Made by a program: the position numbers and the translations under genes
The notes under the pieces: model-generated
Told to the model about the DNA's origin: nothing
Database searches by the model: none
The model's input: the letters and a program-made list of their open reading frames with translations, nothing else
Shown: in pieces, positions 1-9,963 of the stretch
How the letters are laid out: the number at the start of each line of letters is the position of its first letter
Position numbering within the stretch: position 1 is the stretch's first letter
From: Rhizobium ruizarguesonis
GTDB lineage: Bacteria > Pseudomonadota > Alphaproteobacteria > Rhizobiales > Rhizobiaceae
DNA: 64,000 nt
Assembly: GCF_012349115.1 (NCBI RefSeq)
Contig: NZ_PQIG01000075.1
Span: 1-64,000 of the forward strand
Direction of reading: 5' to 3'

Positions 1-512
1 GCAAACTATCTTAGAAACTCAGGATATGCTGCCGTCTAAAAACAGCACGCTCTAGAGCCGCGGTCGCTGCCGGGAGGAATGGCGACAGTGCCTATTTCGC
101 GCGACTGCAGGAGTACGGAACACCCCTTCAAGTCAGCCACCTCGGTGAGGGAGTTCGCTACGGAGACGAGACTTCGCAGCGCCTGGTTGCAATGTCCGGT
201 ATGACGATAGGGAGAGCTCTTGGTGCGACCATCAATGTATTGAACCCCGCGGTCATCGTCGCCGGCGGTTCGCTATCACATTTGGGAGACCTGTTTCTCG
301 CCTCCATGCGCCAAGCTATCTATGGTCATTCGCTGCCATTCGTAACCCGCGATCTCGGAATTGTTGTGGTCCAACAGACCGAGGGATCGGGCCTCGTAGG
401 GGCTGCGCAGATGGTAATCGATCAGATCTTCTTGCCGCGTTGTCTTGCGAAATGGATATCGGTTGGCCAGCCGACCTCAGCCCTTCACCGCCTAGGAGAG
501 GCGTCCAATTAG
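1..512 (+). pseudogene. ROK-family protein remnant, C-terminal part
   Basis: Codons from about position 48 to the stop at 510-512 read as the C-terminal half of a ROK (repressor/ORF/sugar kinase) protein. They include a segment like LGATINVLNPAVIVAGGSLS, the usual second-domain region of ROK kinases and NagC-type repressors, followed by an ending like EGSGLVGAAQMV. The first ~47 bases carry related-looking residues (LRNSGYAAV) in another frame that ends in a stop, so at least one frameshift seems present. The N-terminal domain lies outside the window. Whether it was a sugar kinase or a repressor cannot be told. A broken, partial gene is the most likely reading. Confidence 0.6.
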
Positions 513-791
513 GAAACGTCAATCCAAACAGAGTGAGTGGCTGCCAGCCCGACCACCTTCGAGTCAAGCCTAGCCCGATGCTCATCGTAGTAAGTGGTTC
601 ACACGGCCGGAATTGACAGCGTCAAACGAACCGGGACAAACCGGGGCGCTTCATCAAGGCCTTCGTGGATGGCTCGACCTTAAAGGCGAGGATCCCCGCG
701 CGACGAACGCGTTGCTGCCATTGCCCGGTTCGGCGCAGACATGATCCGTGTCGAGGGCTAATACGACGACTCCGTCGGTGTCGTATGTCCA

Positions 792-1916
792 TCATTGCCG
801 GGCGATCTGCCCGGCAAGCCGGAACGGACTTGCGACCGCCTCGCCCGCCGCGTCGAATACGAAAGCGCCACCGTTGCGTGCTCGCGCTTCGGCTTTTTCA
901 AGTTCGCCGCCAAAGCGGGCGAGTGCTGCATACCGGTCGTGACCTAGGCCGTCGTTGGCCTCGACGGACGAGATATCGATGACCGAAACGTTCGCCTTTA
1001 TTGCCGCATCCCTTATTTGCGGATCGGCTATGTCTACGAGACCAACACGGGGTCGTTCACCGCCCACCAGACTCGACATGGACAACGCGCGGTCAGTTTT
1101 CGAAACAAGAAGTGTAATCGGGCTCTTCAGGCGACCAATGTCGAGGAGCTGTGCCCGGAACACATCGACGTCGATGTCCGGGGCCGCCAAGACGATTTGA
1201 ATCTTTCCGAGAATATCGTCACGGCCTTCGAGTTTGAGCTGTCTCACCGCTTCCATAGACAGGAATCCGCCCATGCTGTGACCGAACAAGATTATGCGCT
1301 TGACCTTTGGTGCTTTGGCAAGAACCGTCAGAACGCGCTCGAGCTCTGTCCTTGAATATAGTGCCGCATCCCGGTCGGTGACGTATCCCGTCACGCTTGC
1401 TGCGGATGGCCAAGAGAACAGGATCGGCGGGCTGAACGTGCTTGCATCAGCAGCCATCTGTGCCGCCCTGAACAAGGCTTCCTGATACCGGTAGTTATAT
1501 CCGTGAACGAAAAGAGCGACGGAGCCATCGGAGGTCGCAGCGCTACTGGCGGCCTCAATCCATGACGCTTCCGTCAGTTTATCCCGTCCAGTGACTAAAA
1601 AATCCCGGCGTGTGTCTGGAGTAGTGGACGGGTACGTGATGGCCGCGACCGTCCGTTCGCGCGGCACCGAGAAGTCGTAGCGCTCGTATGTCAGGTTCCC
1701 TGCCCACTTGCTGCCGAAGCCACCGTCCTTTTCGACCTTGTTTCGGTTGGTGACGGCGAGGAGACTGACCTTCTGGCCCATATTCTGGCGTATCGAGACG
1801 GGCTCGAGTACCGTCGCTGACGGTCGCGAAGCACATCCCGACAAAGAAGCAATGAACGCTAAAAACACAAGTCTGCCGGATGACCGACTGAGAATGACAA
1901 GAAACGATACGGGCAT
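792..1916 (-). CDS. alpha/beta-hydrolase lipoprotein (DUF900-like)
   Basis: About 374 residues. The N-terminus has a hydrophobic segment ending in a lipobox (SLSGC), so an outer-membrane or periplasmic lipoprotein is likely. A nucleophile elbow GHSMGG follows, together with the sequence context ALFVHGYNY, both typical of DUF900-type serine hydrolases. The substrate is unknown. An in-frame ATG four codons further upstream (1928) is an alternative start; no strong ribosome binding site separates them. It is transcribed alone, toward the ROK remnant, and sits just downstream of the RND operon on the same strand (62-bp gap), so read-through from that operon is possible. Confidence 0.75.
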   Translation of the reverse strand: MPVSFLVILSRSSGRLVFLAFIASLSGCASRPSATVLEPVSIRQNMGQKVSLLAVTNRNKVEKDGGFGSKWAGNLTYERYDFSVPRERTVAAITYPSTTPDTRRDFLVTGRDKLTEASWIEAASSAATSDGSVALFVHGYNYRYQEALFRAAQMAADASTFSPPILFSWPSAASVTGYVTDRDAALYSRTELERVLTVLAKAPKVKRIILFGHSMGGFLSMEAVRQLKLEGRDDILGKIQIVLAAPDIDVDVFRAQLLDIGRLKSPITLLVSKTDRALSMSSLVGGERPRVGLVDIADPQIRDAAIKANVSVIDISSVEANDGLGHDRYAALARFGGELEKAEARARNGGAFVFDAAGEAVASPFRLAGQIARQ

Positions 1917-1977
1917 GAATGGATCCAACTGGTTGAGATTTTACAGGGCGCTTCCAACGCGCCCATTCGTACAAGGT

Positions 1978-4900
1978 TCACGCCGAGGCGGTTGACATGT
2001 CTGCATCATGGGCAGGTATCCGGAACCAGGCGATGTAGAGAGCCGGAAGGAATAGGAGCGTCAGGACCGTGCCCACAACGATCCCTCCCATCATGGCGTA
2101 AGCCATTGGTCCCCAGAACACCTCCTGCGAGATCGGTATGAGCGCGAGAGTGGCAGCGGCCGCCGTCAAAAGTATCGGGCGCATCCGGTGCTCGGTTGCT
2201 TCGAAGACAGCCTGCCACGGCGCGACGCCCTCGCTCCTCAGATGCTCGATCTGCACAACGAGAATAACCGAGTTTCGGATGAGGATGCCAATCAGGGCAA
2301 GCACGCCGAGGATCGCGACGAAGCCCAAGGGAGCATTGCTCAGCAAGAGCGCCGCGACCACCCCGATCACGGCCGTCGGCGCGACAGCAAACACCAGGAA
2401 GAGACGGCTGAAGCTTTGAAGCTGGATCATCAGGATCGTCACCATTGTAAACAGCATAAGCGGCGCAACGGCGATGATGGGTGCCTGCGAGTCCGCGCTC
2501 GATTCCACCGAGCCGCCGACCTCGACCTTGTAACCCACTGGAAGGGCGTCGGTGAACTTCTGCACGTCAGGTTTAAGCTGTTCGACAATGGTTGCCGGTT
2601 GTGTCGGCCCGATGACGGCGGCCTTTATGGTGACCGTAGGGATGCGGTCTCTTCGCGCGATCTTTGGTTGTTCGAGTTCGTAGCGGAATTTTGCGACGGC
2701 GGACAGCGGTACGGATTTGCCGTCCGACCCCGGTAGCTGGAGGTTGCGCAGCGTCTCGATCGATCCACGCTCGGCGTCTTCGGCCCGACCGATCGCATCG
2801 ATCAGATAGATGTCGTCGCGGATCTGGGTGATGGAAGTCCCTTGGACGACACTGTTCAGCACGTTCGCGATATCCTCGGACGACACGCCGAGCTGACGCG
2901 CTTTGTCCTGCAGAACGTCCACCTTCACGACACGCGTCGGCTCGTTCCAGTCATAGGTCATGTTGGATAGTAGCGGTTGCCGGTTGATCACCGCGCCGAA
3001 TTTCAGCGCAAGATCGCGAACCCTCTGGATGTCGGGGCCACTGAGGCGGTACTGCACTGGCTTGCCGACGGGCGGACCAATGTCCAGCAGTTTGACGAAA
3101 GCATCGGTTCCCGGAAACGTCTTTGCGAGATAGGCCTGAAGATCCTTACGCAACCTGTCGCGCGAGTCGAGATCCTTGGCGACGATAACGATCTGTCCGA
3201 ACCAGACAGCCGGCGTCTGCACGTCGTAGGAGAGGATGAAGCGTGGCGCACCTTCGCCGACATGGGTCGACCAATGGTCGATGTCGGTATTGCCTGCGAG
3301 CTTCTCGCGCTCAAACTTCGCCATCTGCCGGTCGGTCTCGGCGATCGTGCTGTTTTGGGGCATGCTCCAGTCCACAATGAGTTCCGGGCGGTCGGAAGCC
3401 GGAAAGAACTGCTGCTGTACAAGGCCGAGACCGCCAAGCGACAGTGCGAAGACAACCACTGTGGCAATGATCGTGATCCAGCGCCAGCGCATGGCAATGC
3501 CCAGGATCCAGGCAAAACCGTGCGCAACGCGGCCCTTCTGGTCGTAGTGCGATTTCATGGTCTTCGGCAGGATTGTCACGCCCAGTAGGGGGGTGAACAG
3601 CACTGCCACCACCCAGGAAACGACAAGCGAAACGGCAATAACGACAAACAGGGTGAAGGTAAACTCGCCCGCCGCGCTGCTGTTGAGGCCGATCGGGATG
3701 AAGCCGGCGACAGTGACGAGCGTTCCCGTCAGCATCGGGAATGCGGTCGAGGTATACACATGGGTCGCGGCCGTGCGCAGATCGTCGCCGACTTCAAGCC
3801 GCGCAACCATCATCTCGACCGCGATCATAGCATCGTCCACGAGAAGTCCGAGCGCGATGATCAACGCGCCCAGCGAGATGCGCTGCAGTGAAATGCCAGT
3901 GTATTCCATGACGACAAAGGTGATGGCCAGAACGAGCGGAATCGAAATCGCCACCACGAGACCGGCCCGAACGCCAAGGCTGATGAAGCTGATCGCGAGA
4001 ACGATTGCGATGGCTTCGAACAGGGCTCGGGTAAAGCCGGAAACCGCTTCTTCCACGACAGCCGGCTGGTCGGAAACCCGTTCGACCGTCACGCCGATCG
4101 GGAGATCGGCGACGACGCGCGTCATCGCCTCGTCCAGCGCCTCACCAAACGTCGTGAGATTGGCACCGGGGGTCATGCCGACTGCAAGGCCGATCGCCGG
4201 CTCGCCCTTGAAGCGAAACAGCGACGTCGGTGGATCGACGTAGCCCCGCTTTATCGTTGCAATGTCGGTCAATGGGAAAAAGCGGTCGTTGACCCGAAGA
4301 TTGATCGCCTTGAGACTGTCCTCCGACGTGAATTGGCCGCTAACCCGAATTGCGATCCGTTCGGGCCCTGCGTCGACGAAGCCGGACTGGGCCACGGCGT
4401 TCTGCGCCTGCAGCGTCTCGATGACGGACTGCTGATCGATGCCAAGCGCGGCGATTCTGCGGGTCGAGAATTCAAGATACACGACCTCGTCCTGCGCTCC
4501 AATAATGTTGATCTTGCCGGCGTTGGGGACGTTCAGCAGTTTCACGCGAGTGTCTTCCACAAGGTCCCTCAGCTGCCGCTGCGTCAGGCCGTCAGAGGTG
4601 AACGCGAAAACGTTGCCATACACATCGCCGAAGCTGTCGTTGAAGAACGGACCCAATACACCACTCGGGAAGTCGCCCTTGATGTCGTCGATCATATTGC
4701 GGACGCGCACCCAGTTGCCTGCCACATCCTTCGCCTTGGTGGTCGGTAGAAGGTCGACGTAGACCGTCGCCTGTCCTGCGATCGTCTCGCTGCGTGTGAA
4801 GTCGAGAGCGTCGAGCTCCTCGAGCTTCTTCTCGATCCTGTCGGTGACCTGCCGCGTGACCTCTTCTGCGGATGCACCGGGCCACCGCACATTGATGATC

Positions 4901-5043
4901 ATCGTCTTGACGGTGAAATTCGGGTCTTCCTCGCGGCCGAGATTCAAGTAGGAAAAGGCGCCAGCAAGACTAAAGACGATCATGAAGTACCAGACGAGCG
5001 AGCGGTGCTCGAGCGCCCACTCCGAGAGGTTGAAAGGTTTCAA
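1978..5043 (-). CDS. RND multidrug efflux permease (HAE1/AcrB-type)
   Basis: 1021 residues, the normal length for an AcrB-like inner-membrane proton antiporter. It starts with the usual cytoplasmic helix and first membrane segment (LSEWALEHRSLVWYFMIVFS). Central membrane block 4-6 includes LGALIIALGLLVDDAMIAVE, with the acidic pair (here DD) that relays protons. The last helices are complete (GGIVVGTVLTLLFLPALYIA). Its start overlaps the stop of the upstream adaptor gene by 4 bp (ATGA), so translation is coupled. The exported compound cannot be read from sequence. No outer-membrane channel gene accompanies it, so a shared TolC-type protein is probably used. Confidence 0.93.
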   Translation of the reverse strand: MKPFNLSEWALEHRSLVWYFMIVFSLAGAFSYLNLGREEDPNFTVKTMIINVRWPGASAEEVTRQVTDRIEKKLEELDALDFTRSETIAGQATVYVDLLPTTKAKDVAGNWVRVRNMIDDIKGDFPSGVLGPFFNDSFGDVYGNVFAFTSDGLTQRQLRDLVEDTRVKLLNVPNAGKINIIGAQDEVVYLEFSTRRIAALGIDQQSVIETLQAQNAVAQSGFVDAGPERIAIRVSGQFTSEDSLKAINLRVNDRFFPLTDIATIKRGYVDPPTSLFRFKGEPAIGLAVGMTPGANLTTFGEALDEAMTRVVADLPIGVTVERVSDQPAVVEEAVSGFTRALFEAIAIVLAISFISLGVRAGLVVAISIPLVLAITFVVMEYTGISLQRISLGALIIALGLLVDDAMIAVEMMVARLEVGDDLRTAATHVYTSTAFPMLTGTLVTVAGFIPIGLNSSAAGEFTFTLFVVIAVSLVVSWVVAVLFTPLLGVTILPKTMKSHYDQKGRVAHGFAWILGIAMRWRWITIIATVVVFALSLGGLGLVQQQFFPASDRPELIVDWSMPQNSTIAETDRQMAKFEREKLAGNTDIDHWSTHVGEGAPRFILSYDVQTPAVWFGQIVIVAKDLDSRDRLRKDLQAYLAKTFPGTDAFVKLLDIGPPVGKPVQYRLSGPDIQRVRDLALKFGAVINRQPLLSNMTYDWNEPTRVVKVDVLQDKARQLGVSSEDIANVLNSVVQGTSITQIRDDIYLIDAIGRAEDAERGSIETLRNLQLPGSDGKSVPLSAVAKFRYELEQPKIARRDRIPTVTIKAAVIGPTQPATIVEQLKPDVQKFTDALPVGYKVEVGGSVESSADSQAPIIAVAPLMLFTMVTILMIQLQSFSRLFLVFAVAPTAVIGVVAALLLSNAPLGFVAILGVLALIGILIRNSVILVVQIEHLRSEGVAPWQAVFEATEHRMRPILLTAAAATLALIPISQEVFWGPMAYAMMGGIVVGTVLTLLFLPALYIAWFRIPAHDADMSTASA

Positions 5044-6125
5044 ATCACGGACTCCTGATCGATACGGACGGTCTGACCGTCTTCAAGTGTGTTGACGCCG
5101 GCGGTGACGACGCGGTCGCCGGGGTTGATTCCTTCGGTTACAGTCACAGTGCCACCCACGACCAACGGCTCGGCGAGCGTGATCGGACGCGACGACACCT
5201 TTCCGGTCGGCACGTCGATGATCCAGACAAAAGCTTTTGCTCCGTCCACTCGCACAGCAGATGAAGGCAGCCGGATGAGCGGTGTTTCATCACTCGTGGT
5301 ACTGGCCGTGATGACTGCTCCAAGCCGGAGCGCTTCCGGTGGATTGACGAGGGTCAGCCGTGTCCGCCGCGTGCGGGTTGTGTCCTCCGCTTCGGGTGCG
5401 ATTTCGCGGACCAGCCCCTTGGCGTGGATCGCCGGGTCGAGTTGCAGGGCGACATCGAATTCCGCTCCAGGCTTCAGTAACACGCCTGCAGCTTCGGGAA
5501 CGTCGAGTACGGCATCGCGCTCGTCCGGCTGCGCCAGGGTGACGACAGTCTGACCGGCGGAGACCACCTGACCGACGTCGGCAGAGGTTGCGGTGACAAG
5601 GCCGTCGAATTCAGCAACAAGGCGCGCGTAGCCAAGCTGTTCCTTGGCCTTGTCCAAATTGGCCTGTGCCTTAAGGACATTGGCTTCGGCGGTCTCACGT
5701 TCCTGTTGCGCGGTCTCGAACGTGGCCTTCGTCCCGCTTCGCCTCTCGAACAGGGTGCGCTGCCGACCCTCGTTGATGCGCGCGTTGACAAGTTGCGCCT
5801 GGCTGTTGGAGAGGTCAGACTGCGCGCTGCTGACTGCTAGCTCGAGCGCCAGCGGATCGATAGTCGCCAGAACATCGCCCTTCTTCACGAAGTCGCCGAC
5901 CAGCGCCTTGCGGGTGACGATGCGACCGAGGATGCGGAAACCGAACTCGGTCTGCACCCGTGCTTCCACCGTCCCCGGCAGCGAGAACGCCGCCAATGGG
6001 GACGGCTCTGCGATCTGGGAAAGAACGGGTCGCGGTTGCACAGTTGCGGATTCTTCTTCCTTCTGGCACGCGGGCAAAAGCGCCAGGGTCGAAAGCAGCA
6101 CCGATAGCTGAAGAACTCTCTTCAT
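5040..6125 (-). CDS. RND efflux periplasmic adaptor lipoprotein (second of two)
   Basis: 361 residues with a signal peptide ending in a lipobox (LLPAC). The order is membrane-fusion-protein-like: first half of the lipoyl domain (ALVGDFVKKGDVLATID), a long alpha-hairpin rich in Ala/Gln/Glu (about residues 95-170), second lipoyl half (ADVGQVVSAGQTVVTLA), and beta-barrel. It overlaps by 4 bp both the adaptor gene upstream and the permease gene downstream, so all three form one tightly coupled operon. It bridges the inner-membrane pump to an outer-membrane channel. Confidence 0.9.
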   Translation of the reverse strand: MKRVLQLSVLLSTLALLPACQKEEESATVQPRPVLSQIAEPSPLAAFSLPGTVEARVQTEFGFRILGRIVTRKALVGDFVKKGDVLATIDPLALELAVSSAQSDLSNSQAQLVNARINEGRQRTLFERRSGTKATFETAQQERETAEANVLKAQANLDKAKEQLGYARLVAEFDGLVTATSADVGQVVSAGQTVVTLAQPDERDAVLDVPEAAGVLLKPGAEFDVALQLDPAIHAKGLVREIAPEAEDTTRTRRTRLTLVNPPEALRLGAVITASTTSDETPLIRLPSSAVRVDGAKAFVWIIDVPTGKVSSRPITLAEPLVVGGTVTVTEGINPGDRVVTAGVNTLEDGQTVRIDQESVI

Positions 6126-7192
6126 GGCGCGGCTCCTTCGAAAGTCACGACGTCGCCGTCACTCAGAAACTTGGTGCCGTTGGAAACAACCACGTCGTTT
6201 GCGTTCAGACCAGATCCCACTGAAAATCGTTCGACGGCGTAGCTGGTAACACCTACGGGATAAAGTGACACCGCTCGGGTGTTTGGGTCGACAAGCCAGA
6301 CGGCGGGACGTCCATCGGAGGACGCCATGGACGACCAGGGCAGCTCGATCACCGTTTGTGGCTTGTGTCTGGCAGTCACGACGACGCTGCTGCCGAGCGG
6401 TGCGTCAAGCCCGCCTTCAAGACCAAGCTTGACCCGGATGGTTCCCGTCGTCGTGTCAAGGCTGGGTGAGACCTCGCGCACTCTTGCTTTGTACGTCCCG
6501 CCGCCGGACAGAAGCCTGACCTCAGCCACGTTTTCGACCCCGCGACCGAGCAAAGCGGCCTCATCAATATTGATAACGGCATCCCGCGGGCCGTCATAGG
6601 CGAGCGAAACAATTGCTTGAGCAGCTTGCACGACCTGACCGACCTCAGCGTTGCGAGCCGTGATGATGCCGTCGGCCACTGATTTCAGGACCGTTTGCTG
6701 CAATGTGTCCTCCGCTGTATCCACCTGGGCCTCCGCCGACCGGACGGTGGCCTGTGCGGTGAGAAGGGCCTCACGCGCGCTATCGACTGCGGCCTGAGTC
6801 GTCACGGAAGTAGCGATCAGGCTTTGCTGACGGGTATACGACTGTTGTGCCTGGGTCCTCTGCGCCTGTGCGGACCGGAGGTTTGCCAAAGCCACCTGCA
6901 GATCGGCCTTTTGCTCTTTGTCATCGATACGCGCGAGAACCTGCCCCGCCTTCACGTGGTCGCCGACGTCCACCATCCGCTCCGCAATTCGTCCGCCGAC
7001 CCGAAAGGAAAGGTCGGCCTGGATGCGTGCGCTGATTTTGCCGGAGGTCGAGGTGGTACCGGAAACTTCCGTTGCCTCAATGACGATCGTCTCGACGTAC
7101 CGCGCCTCCTTGGGCACAGGCTGTTCTGCGGGAGCGCAAGCTATTAGCAGTGCGAGCGATATCGCCGGACTGATGCGCGTTAGTAGGACCAT
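6122..7192 (-). CDS. RND efflux periplasmic adaptor lipoprotein (first of two)
   Basis: About 356 residues when started at the ATG at 7192. That start gives a proper lipoprotein signal (lipobox LLIAC) and has AAGAGAAG upstream; the longer open frame to 7543 adds a low-complexity, basic stretch unlike a signal peptide and is rejected. Lipoyl halves (VDVGDHVKAGQVLARID and AEVGQVVQAAQAIVSLA) flank an alpha-hairpin rich in Gln/Thr/Ala. Two different adaptors ahead of one pump recall TriABC-type systems, where both adaptors are needed. First gene of the operon, so its promoter should lie within about 7193-7331. Confidence 0.88.
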   Translation of the reverse strand: MVLLTRISPAISLALLIACAPAEQPVPKEARYVETIVIEATEVSGTTSTSGKISARIQADLSFRVGGRIAERMVDVGDHVKAGQVLARIDDKEQKADLQVALANLRSAQAQRTQAQQSYTRQQSLIATSVTTQAAVDSAREALLTAQATVRSAEAQVDTAEDTLQQTVLKSVADGIITARNAEVGQVVQAAQAIVSLAYDGPRDAVINIDEAALLGRGVENVAEVRLLSGGGTYKARVREVSPSLDTTTGTIRVKLGLEGGLDAPLGSSVVVTARHKPQTVIELPWSSMASSDGRPAVWLVDPNTRAVSLYPVGVTSYAVERFSVGSGLNANDVVVSNGTKFLSDGDVVTFEGAAP

Positions 7193-7331
7193 GAATGCGC
7201 TTCTCTTAGTGTTCGAACCCTCGGGTGTGAGTTCTGAAATGTGTAGGGCGGAGCCGGCATCGACGCGGTCGAAGGATAGTTCCGGCTGGGGGGCGATCGG
7301 GTTGAGGCCCGCATCCACGAACCTCGCCATT

Positions 7332-7736
7332 TCAAGACGCGCCGAAGCACGCCGCACCCTCCGGTGAGTAAGGCGACTTTTTCTTGCGGGCTGCATTTTG
7401 GGTGACGAAGGACGCAACAAGCGCCGCCAGTCCGACGACGGACTGGACCGCGCCGGCGTATTCGGCGGCGACGAGATGCGCCGAGAGAGCCAGCAACACA
7501 TAGTAGAGCATGCCGACATAGGCGAGGTCACTGAGGAAGACACTGACGCGCGCGAGGATCATCGCGGGACCCACAAGCTTCACCATAGTCAAGATTGTCA
7601 GGAGATACGCCGGGTAGACCAATGCCCCGTCAGCCTGGCTCAAGGTGTCGGCTTGCGTCATATAGAAGACCGTCGCAATAGGGTAAACTGCGCACAGCAC
7701 CGTTGTGCTAATCCAGTAGATGTATTTGCGAACCAT
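7332..7736 (-). CDS. DoxX-like four-helix membrane protein
   Basis: 134 residues from the ATG at 7736, which is preceded by AGAGGG at good spacing; the ATG at 7757 lacks one. Four hydrophobic segments, including YIYWISTTVLCAVYPIATVF and DLAYVGMLYYVLLALSAHLV, fit the DoxX-like (DoxX_2) family. The ending contains QNAARKKKSPYSP, nearly the same as the protein at 12738-13124 (QNAARATKSPYP), so these are paralogs. Lies between the RND operon and a lipoprotein gene on the same strand. Function of the family in this setting is not known. Confidence 0.75.
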   Translation of the reverse strand: MVRKYIYWISTTVLCAVYPIATVFYMTQADTLSQADGALVYPAYLLTILTMVKLVGPAMILARVSVFLSDLAYVGMLYYVLLALSAHLVAAEYAGAVQSVVGLAALVASFVTQNAARKKKSPYSPEGAACFGAS

Positions 7737-8018
7737 GTTGGGTTCCCTCTTGTGCACAAGTTAGTTTGTGACCGTGCCGCTTAACGTCTTTGGGCCGCTG
7801 GGCCATTACGATCGCCGACCAGGCAGCGACGGCGTTGTCTATATCACCCAGCGCCAAGGATCGGCCCCCAGCGATGGGTTGGATATGCCTGCCTGCATTC
7901 TGCGGTCGTCGCTTCTTGAATAACTTCCCGTCAAAGCCTGAACTCCTTGTGATTGTCGGTGCCGGCTTCGAGCCGGCAGTCTCTAGCCCACCCGCGAAAG
8001 GCAAATTGGCGCCCGCAG

Positions 8019-8672
8019 CTATCTGGTGCTGCCGGCCAGTTCTTTGCCCAGCTGGTCTGCCGCTGAGCGTACTCCGGCCCTCGCCGCGTCGAGCCCCCGG
8101 AAGTTGGCGGTGATGTCGAGCGCGTTGGCGCTCCTGCTTGCAACATGGGCGTAGAGCAGGGTGCCGGTCTCGGCATCCTCGATCTCGACAGCATAAGACA
8201 CCCAGCCTGAGAACGTGCCACGGCCGCCAGTGGCCTGCGCGCCGGCATTGACAACGAGCCCACCCGGGAAAACATGCGAGACGGTGGACAGCACCGGTGT
8301 GCTTGCTTCCGCACCGGTCAGGGTTAGCCTGACGCGTAACGTGCCTGGCCCCGACTGCGCGACGGGCTGAAAGGGTCGGCCAAGAACCTTGGAGAATTCC
8401 TGATGCATGTAGCTGGCGAGTGCCTGCTTATCGGCGGCGGACATCTTGCCAAACTGTGCGTCTGGCCCTGCGTAGATCGTCGTGGGAGGAATAATGGCGC
8501 GACTGTAGGCTGCGAAATTCGCATCCGGCCGATGGTACGCGTAAGGCCTCTTCTTGTCCGAGGTCGGGCGTAGAAACGCCGACGAAGACAGCGCTTGAGA
8601 CGGTGGCGGCGTGGTTGCACAGGCGGTGACGGTGAGCGCCATCACCCAAGTCGCCAGACCGCGCACCCACAT
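8019..8672 (-). CDS. DUF3313-type lipoprotein
   Basis: About 217 residues when started at the ATG at 8672, which places a short signal (WVMALTVTACAT) right at the N-terminus with a lipobox ending in Cys. The body (YAGPDAQFGKMSAADKQALA, then LRVRLTLTGAE and VEIEDAETGTLLY) matches the DUF3313 pattern, a family of predicted outer-membrane lipoproteins of unknown job. The open frame continues upstream to 8771 but would bury the signal. No clear Shine-Dalgarno was found for 8672, so the start is uncertain. Monocistronic by appearance. Confidence 0.72.
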   Translation of the reverse strand: MWVRGLATWVMALTVTACATTPPPSQALSSSAFLRPTSDKKRPYAYHRPDANFAAYSRAIIPPTTIYAGPDAQFGKMSAADKQALASYMHQEFSKVLGRPFQPVAQSGPGTLRVRLTLTGAEASTPVLSTVSHVFPGGLVVNAGAQATGGRGTFSGWVSYAVEIEDAETGTLLYAHVASRSANALDITANFRGLDAARAGVRSAADQLGKELAGSTR

Positions 8673-8940
8673 CGACAGGGTACCGGAAGGCCTCTTCCGA
8701 GCAGCCTGGGACGGACCGGAAATCGGGGGGCGACTATTTGCGCGATTATCCAAAGTTGATCCCCTGTGCATGGCCCGTTGTCGCGGTGTTTCTGCACCGG
8801 CAGGCTGGTCCTCACCTTTTTTGACCGAAGATGCCGAGGCGGTGATCCGCCTCAGCCTCCCCTAGGTCATGGCTGACGGTCCGGATTTGAACGGAAACGG
8901 CGTACGTTTCCTTCGATCCGGCGTCCCTAAAAGGTTCGCT

Positions 8941-9549
8941 TCAACGTTCCCTGACGCCCCCGCGAAACTGGAGCCCGCCACCGGGCTGCCGCATGACGGC
9001 ACCACCGGCGCACTGTTCCGGTCCGCAAAATCCCCGTGCGGCCGCACCGCCACCGTTAGGACCGCGCACGACGCCAGAACCACCGCAGGCGGGGCCTACG
9101 CACCCTCCCCGCGCAGCTCCGCCAGTCCGGGCATAATAGCCGTTCCACTGCCCATGCCATGGCTGGCTCGCATAGTGGTTGTTCCAGTAGGCTTGGTTGA
9201 ACGCGACAACAGTCAAACCGATCACCGGAATGAGCGCCGGTGATATGGCGACCGTTTGACCCTGATAGTAGACGCTGACATAGTTCGAGGAGACCCAGCC
9301 GCGTGCGCCACCCCACGACACATCGCACCAGGACGCTGCGTCGAGGCACCCATAAATGGTAAGAGCTGCACTTGGCGGCATCGCGGTTACCACGGGATAC
9401 CATGTTCCAGGCCCGGCCCTCAGATTGACGCTAGTGACCGTGGCTCCTCTTGTTGCCGCCAAAGCCGGGCCTGACATCACGGCCATCAAGATCGCTGCAC
9501 ATGCACTCAAGATGGTGCGGCGCATAAACCAAATACGCGTTTTGTTCAT
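8941..9549 (-). CDS. secreted SH3-domain protein with Gly-rich tail
   Basis: 202 residues. A cleavable signal peptide (ends PALAATRG) is followed by a bacterial SH3 domain: VTSVNLRAGPGTWYPVV, then LTIYGCLDAASWCDVSWGG and ARGWVSSNYVSV. The second half is low-complexity (Gly, Ala, Asn, Arg, Pro) with paired cysteines. The start at 9549 has AAGGAAAAAGTT directly upstream. This layout is common in rhizobial periplasmic SH3 proteins thought to touch peptidoglycan; the exact role is unknown. Single gene, same strand as its neighbours. Confidence 0.82.
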   Translation of the reverse strand: MNKTRIWFMRRTILSACAAILMAVMSGPALAATRGATVTSVNLRAGPGTWYPVVTAMPPSAALTIYGCLDAASWCDVSWGGARGWVSSNYVSVYYQGQTVAISPALIPVIGLTVVAFNQAYWNNHYASQPWHGQWNGYYARTGGAARGGCVGPACGGSGVVRGPNGGGAAARGFCGPEQCAGGAVMRQPGGGLQFRGGVRER

Positions 9550-9632
9550 AACTTTTTCCTTTTGAGGTGGTCGAGACTTTCCGAGCCTAAGCGTTGGGAA
9601 ACGCGACGGATGAGGTCAATTCGCTCAGGTAT

Positions 9633-9956
9633 TTAAAGGTTGATGACGCTCCAACGATCTTCCTCCAAGCCTTCACCCTCGGAGTCGTCGGGGTCGTCAA
9701 AGCGGTAGCTGCTGACACATCTGTTGGTCGCAGCGACCTCGTCGGACATGCACAACTCGTATCCGTCCTCGTCAGCTTGGAGCGTTACGCAGACAACATT
9801 CCGCTTTCCGTCTTCGGTCGAGAGACAAAACTCCTCTGCGGGCTCCTGCACCCCTGGGGTTGTCTCCCATGGAATTTTGGAAGCTTGCTCGTGAGCCATT
9901 CCAGCAACAGGGCCAGACATGCTCAGAAGTAACCCCAGGGCAAATTTTGAAAACAT
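9633..9956 (-). CDS. small secreted hypothetical protein
   Basis: 107 residues with an N-terminal hydrophobic stretch (FALGLLLSMSGPVAGMA) that looks like a signal peptide. The mature part is acidic with four cysteines and an Asp/Glu-rich C-terminus (DDPDDSEGEG). GGAGAACTGCTG precedes the ATG at 9956, a good ribosome binding site. No family recognised. It lies directly downstream (in its own direction) of the ~290-bp repeat at 9964-10254, which must contain or neighbour its promoter. Confidence 0.6.
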   Translation of the reverse strand: MFSKFALGLLLSMSGPVAGMAHEQASKIPWETTPGVQEPAEEFCLSTEDGKRNVVCVTLQADEDGYELCMSDEVAATNRCVSSYRFDDPDDSEGEGLEEDRWSVINL

Positions 9957-9963
9957 CAGCAGT

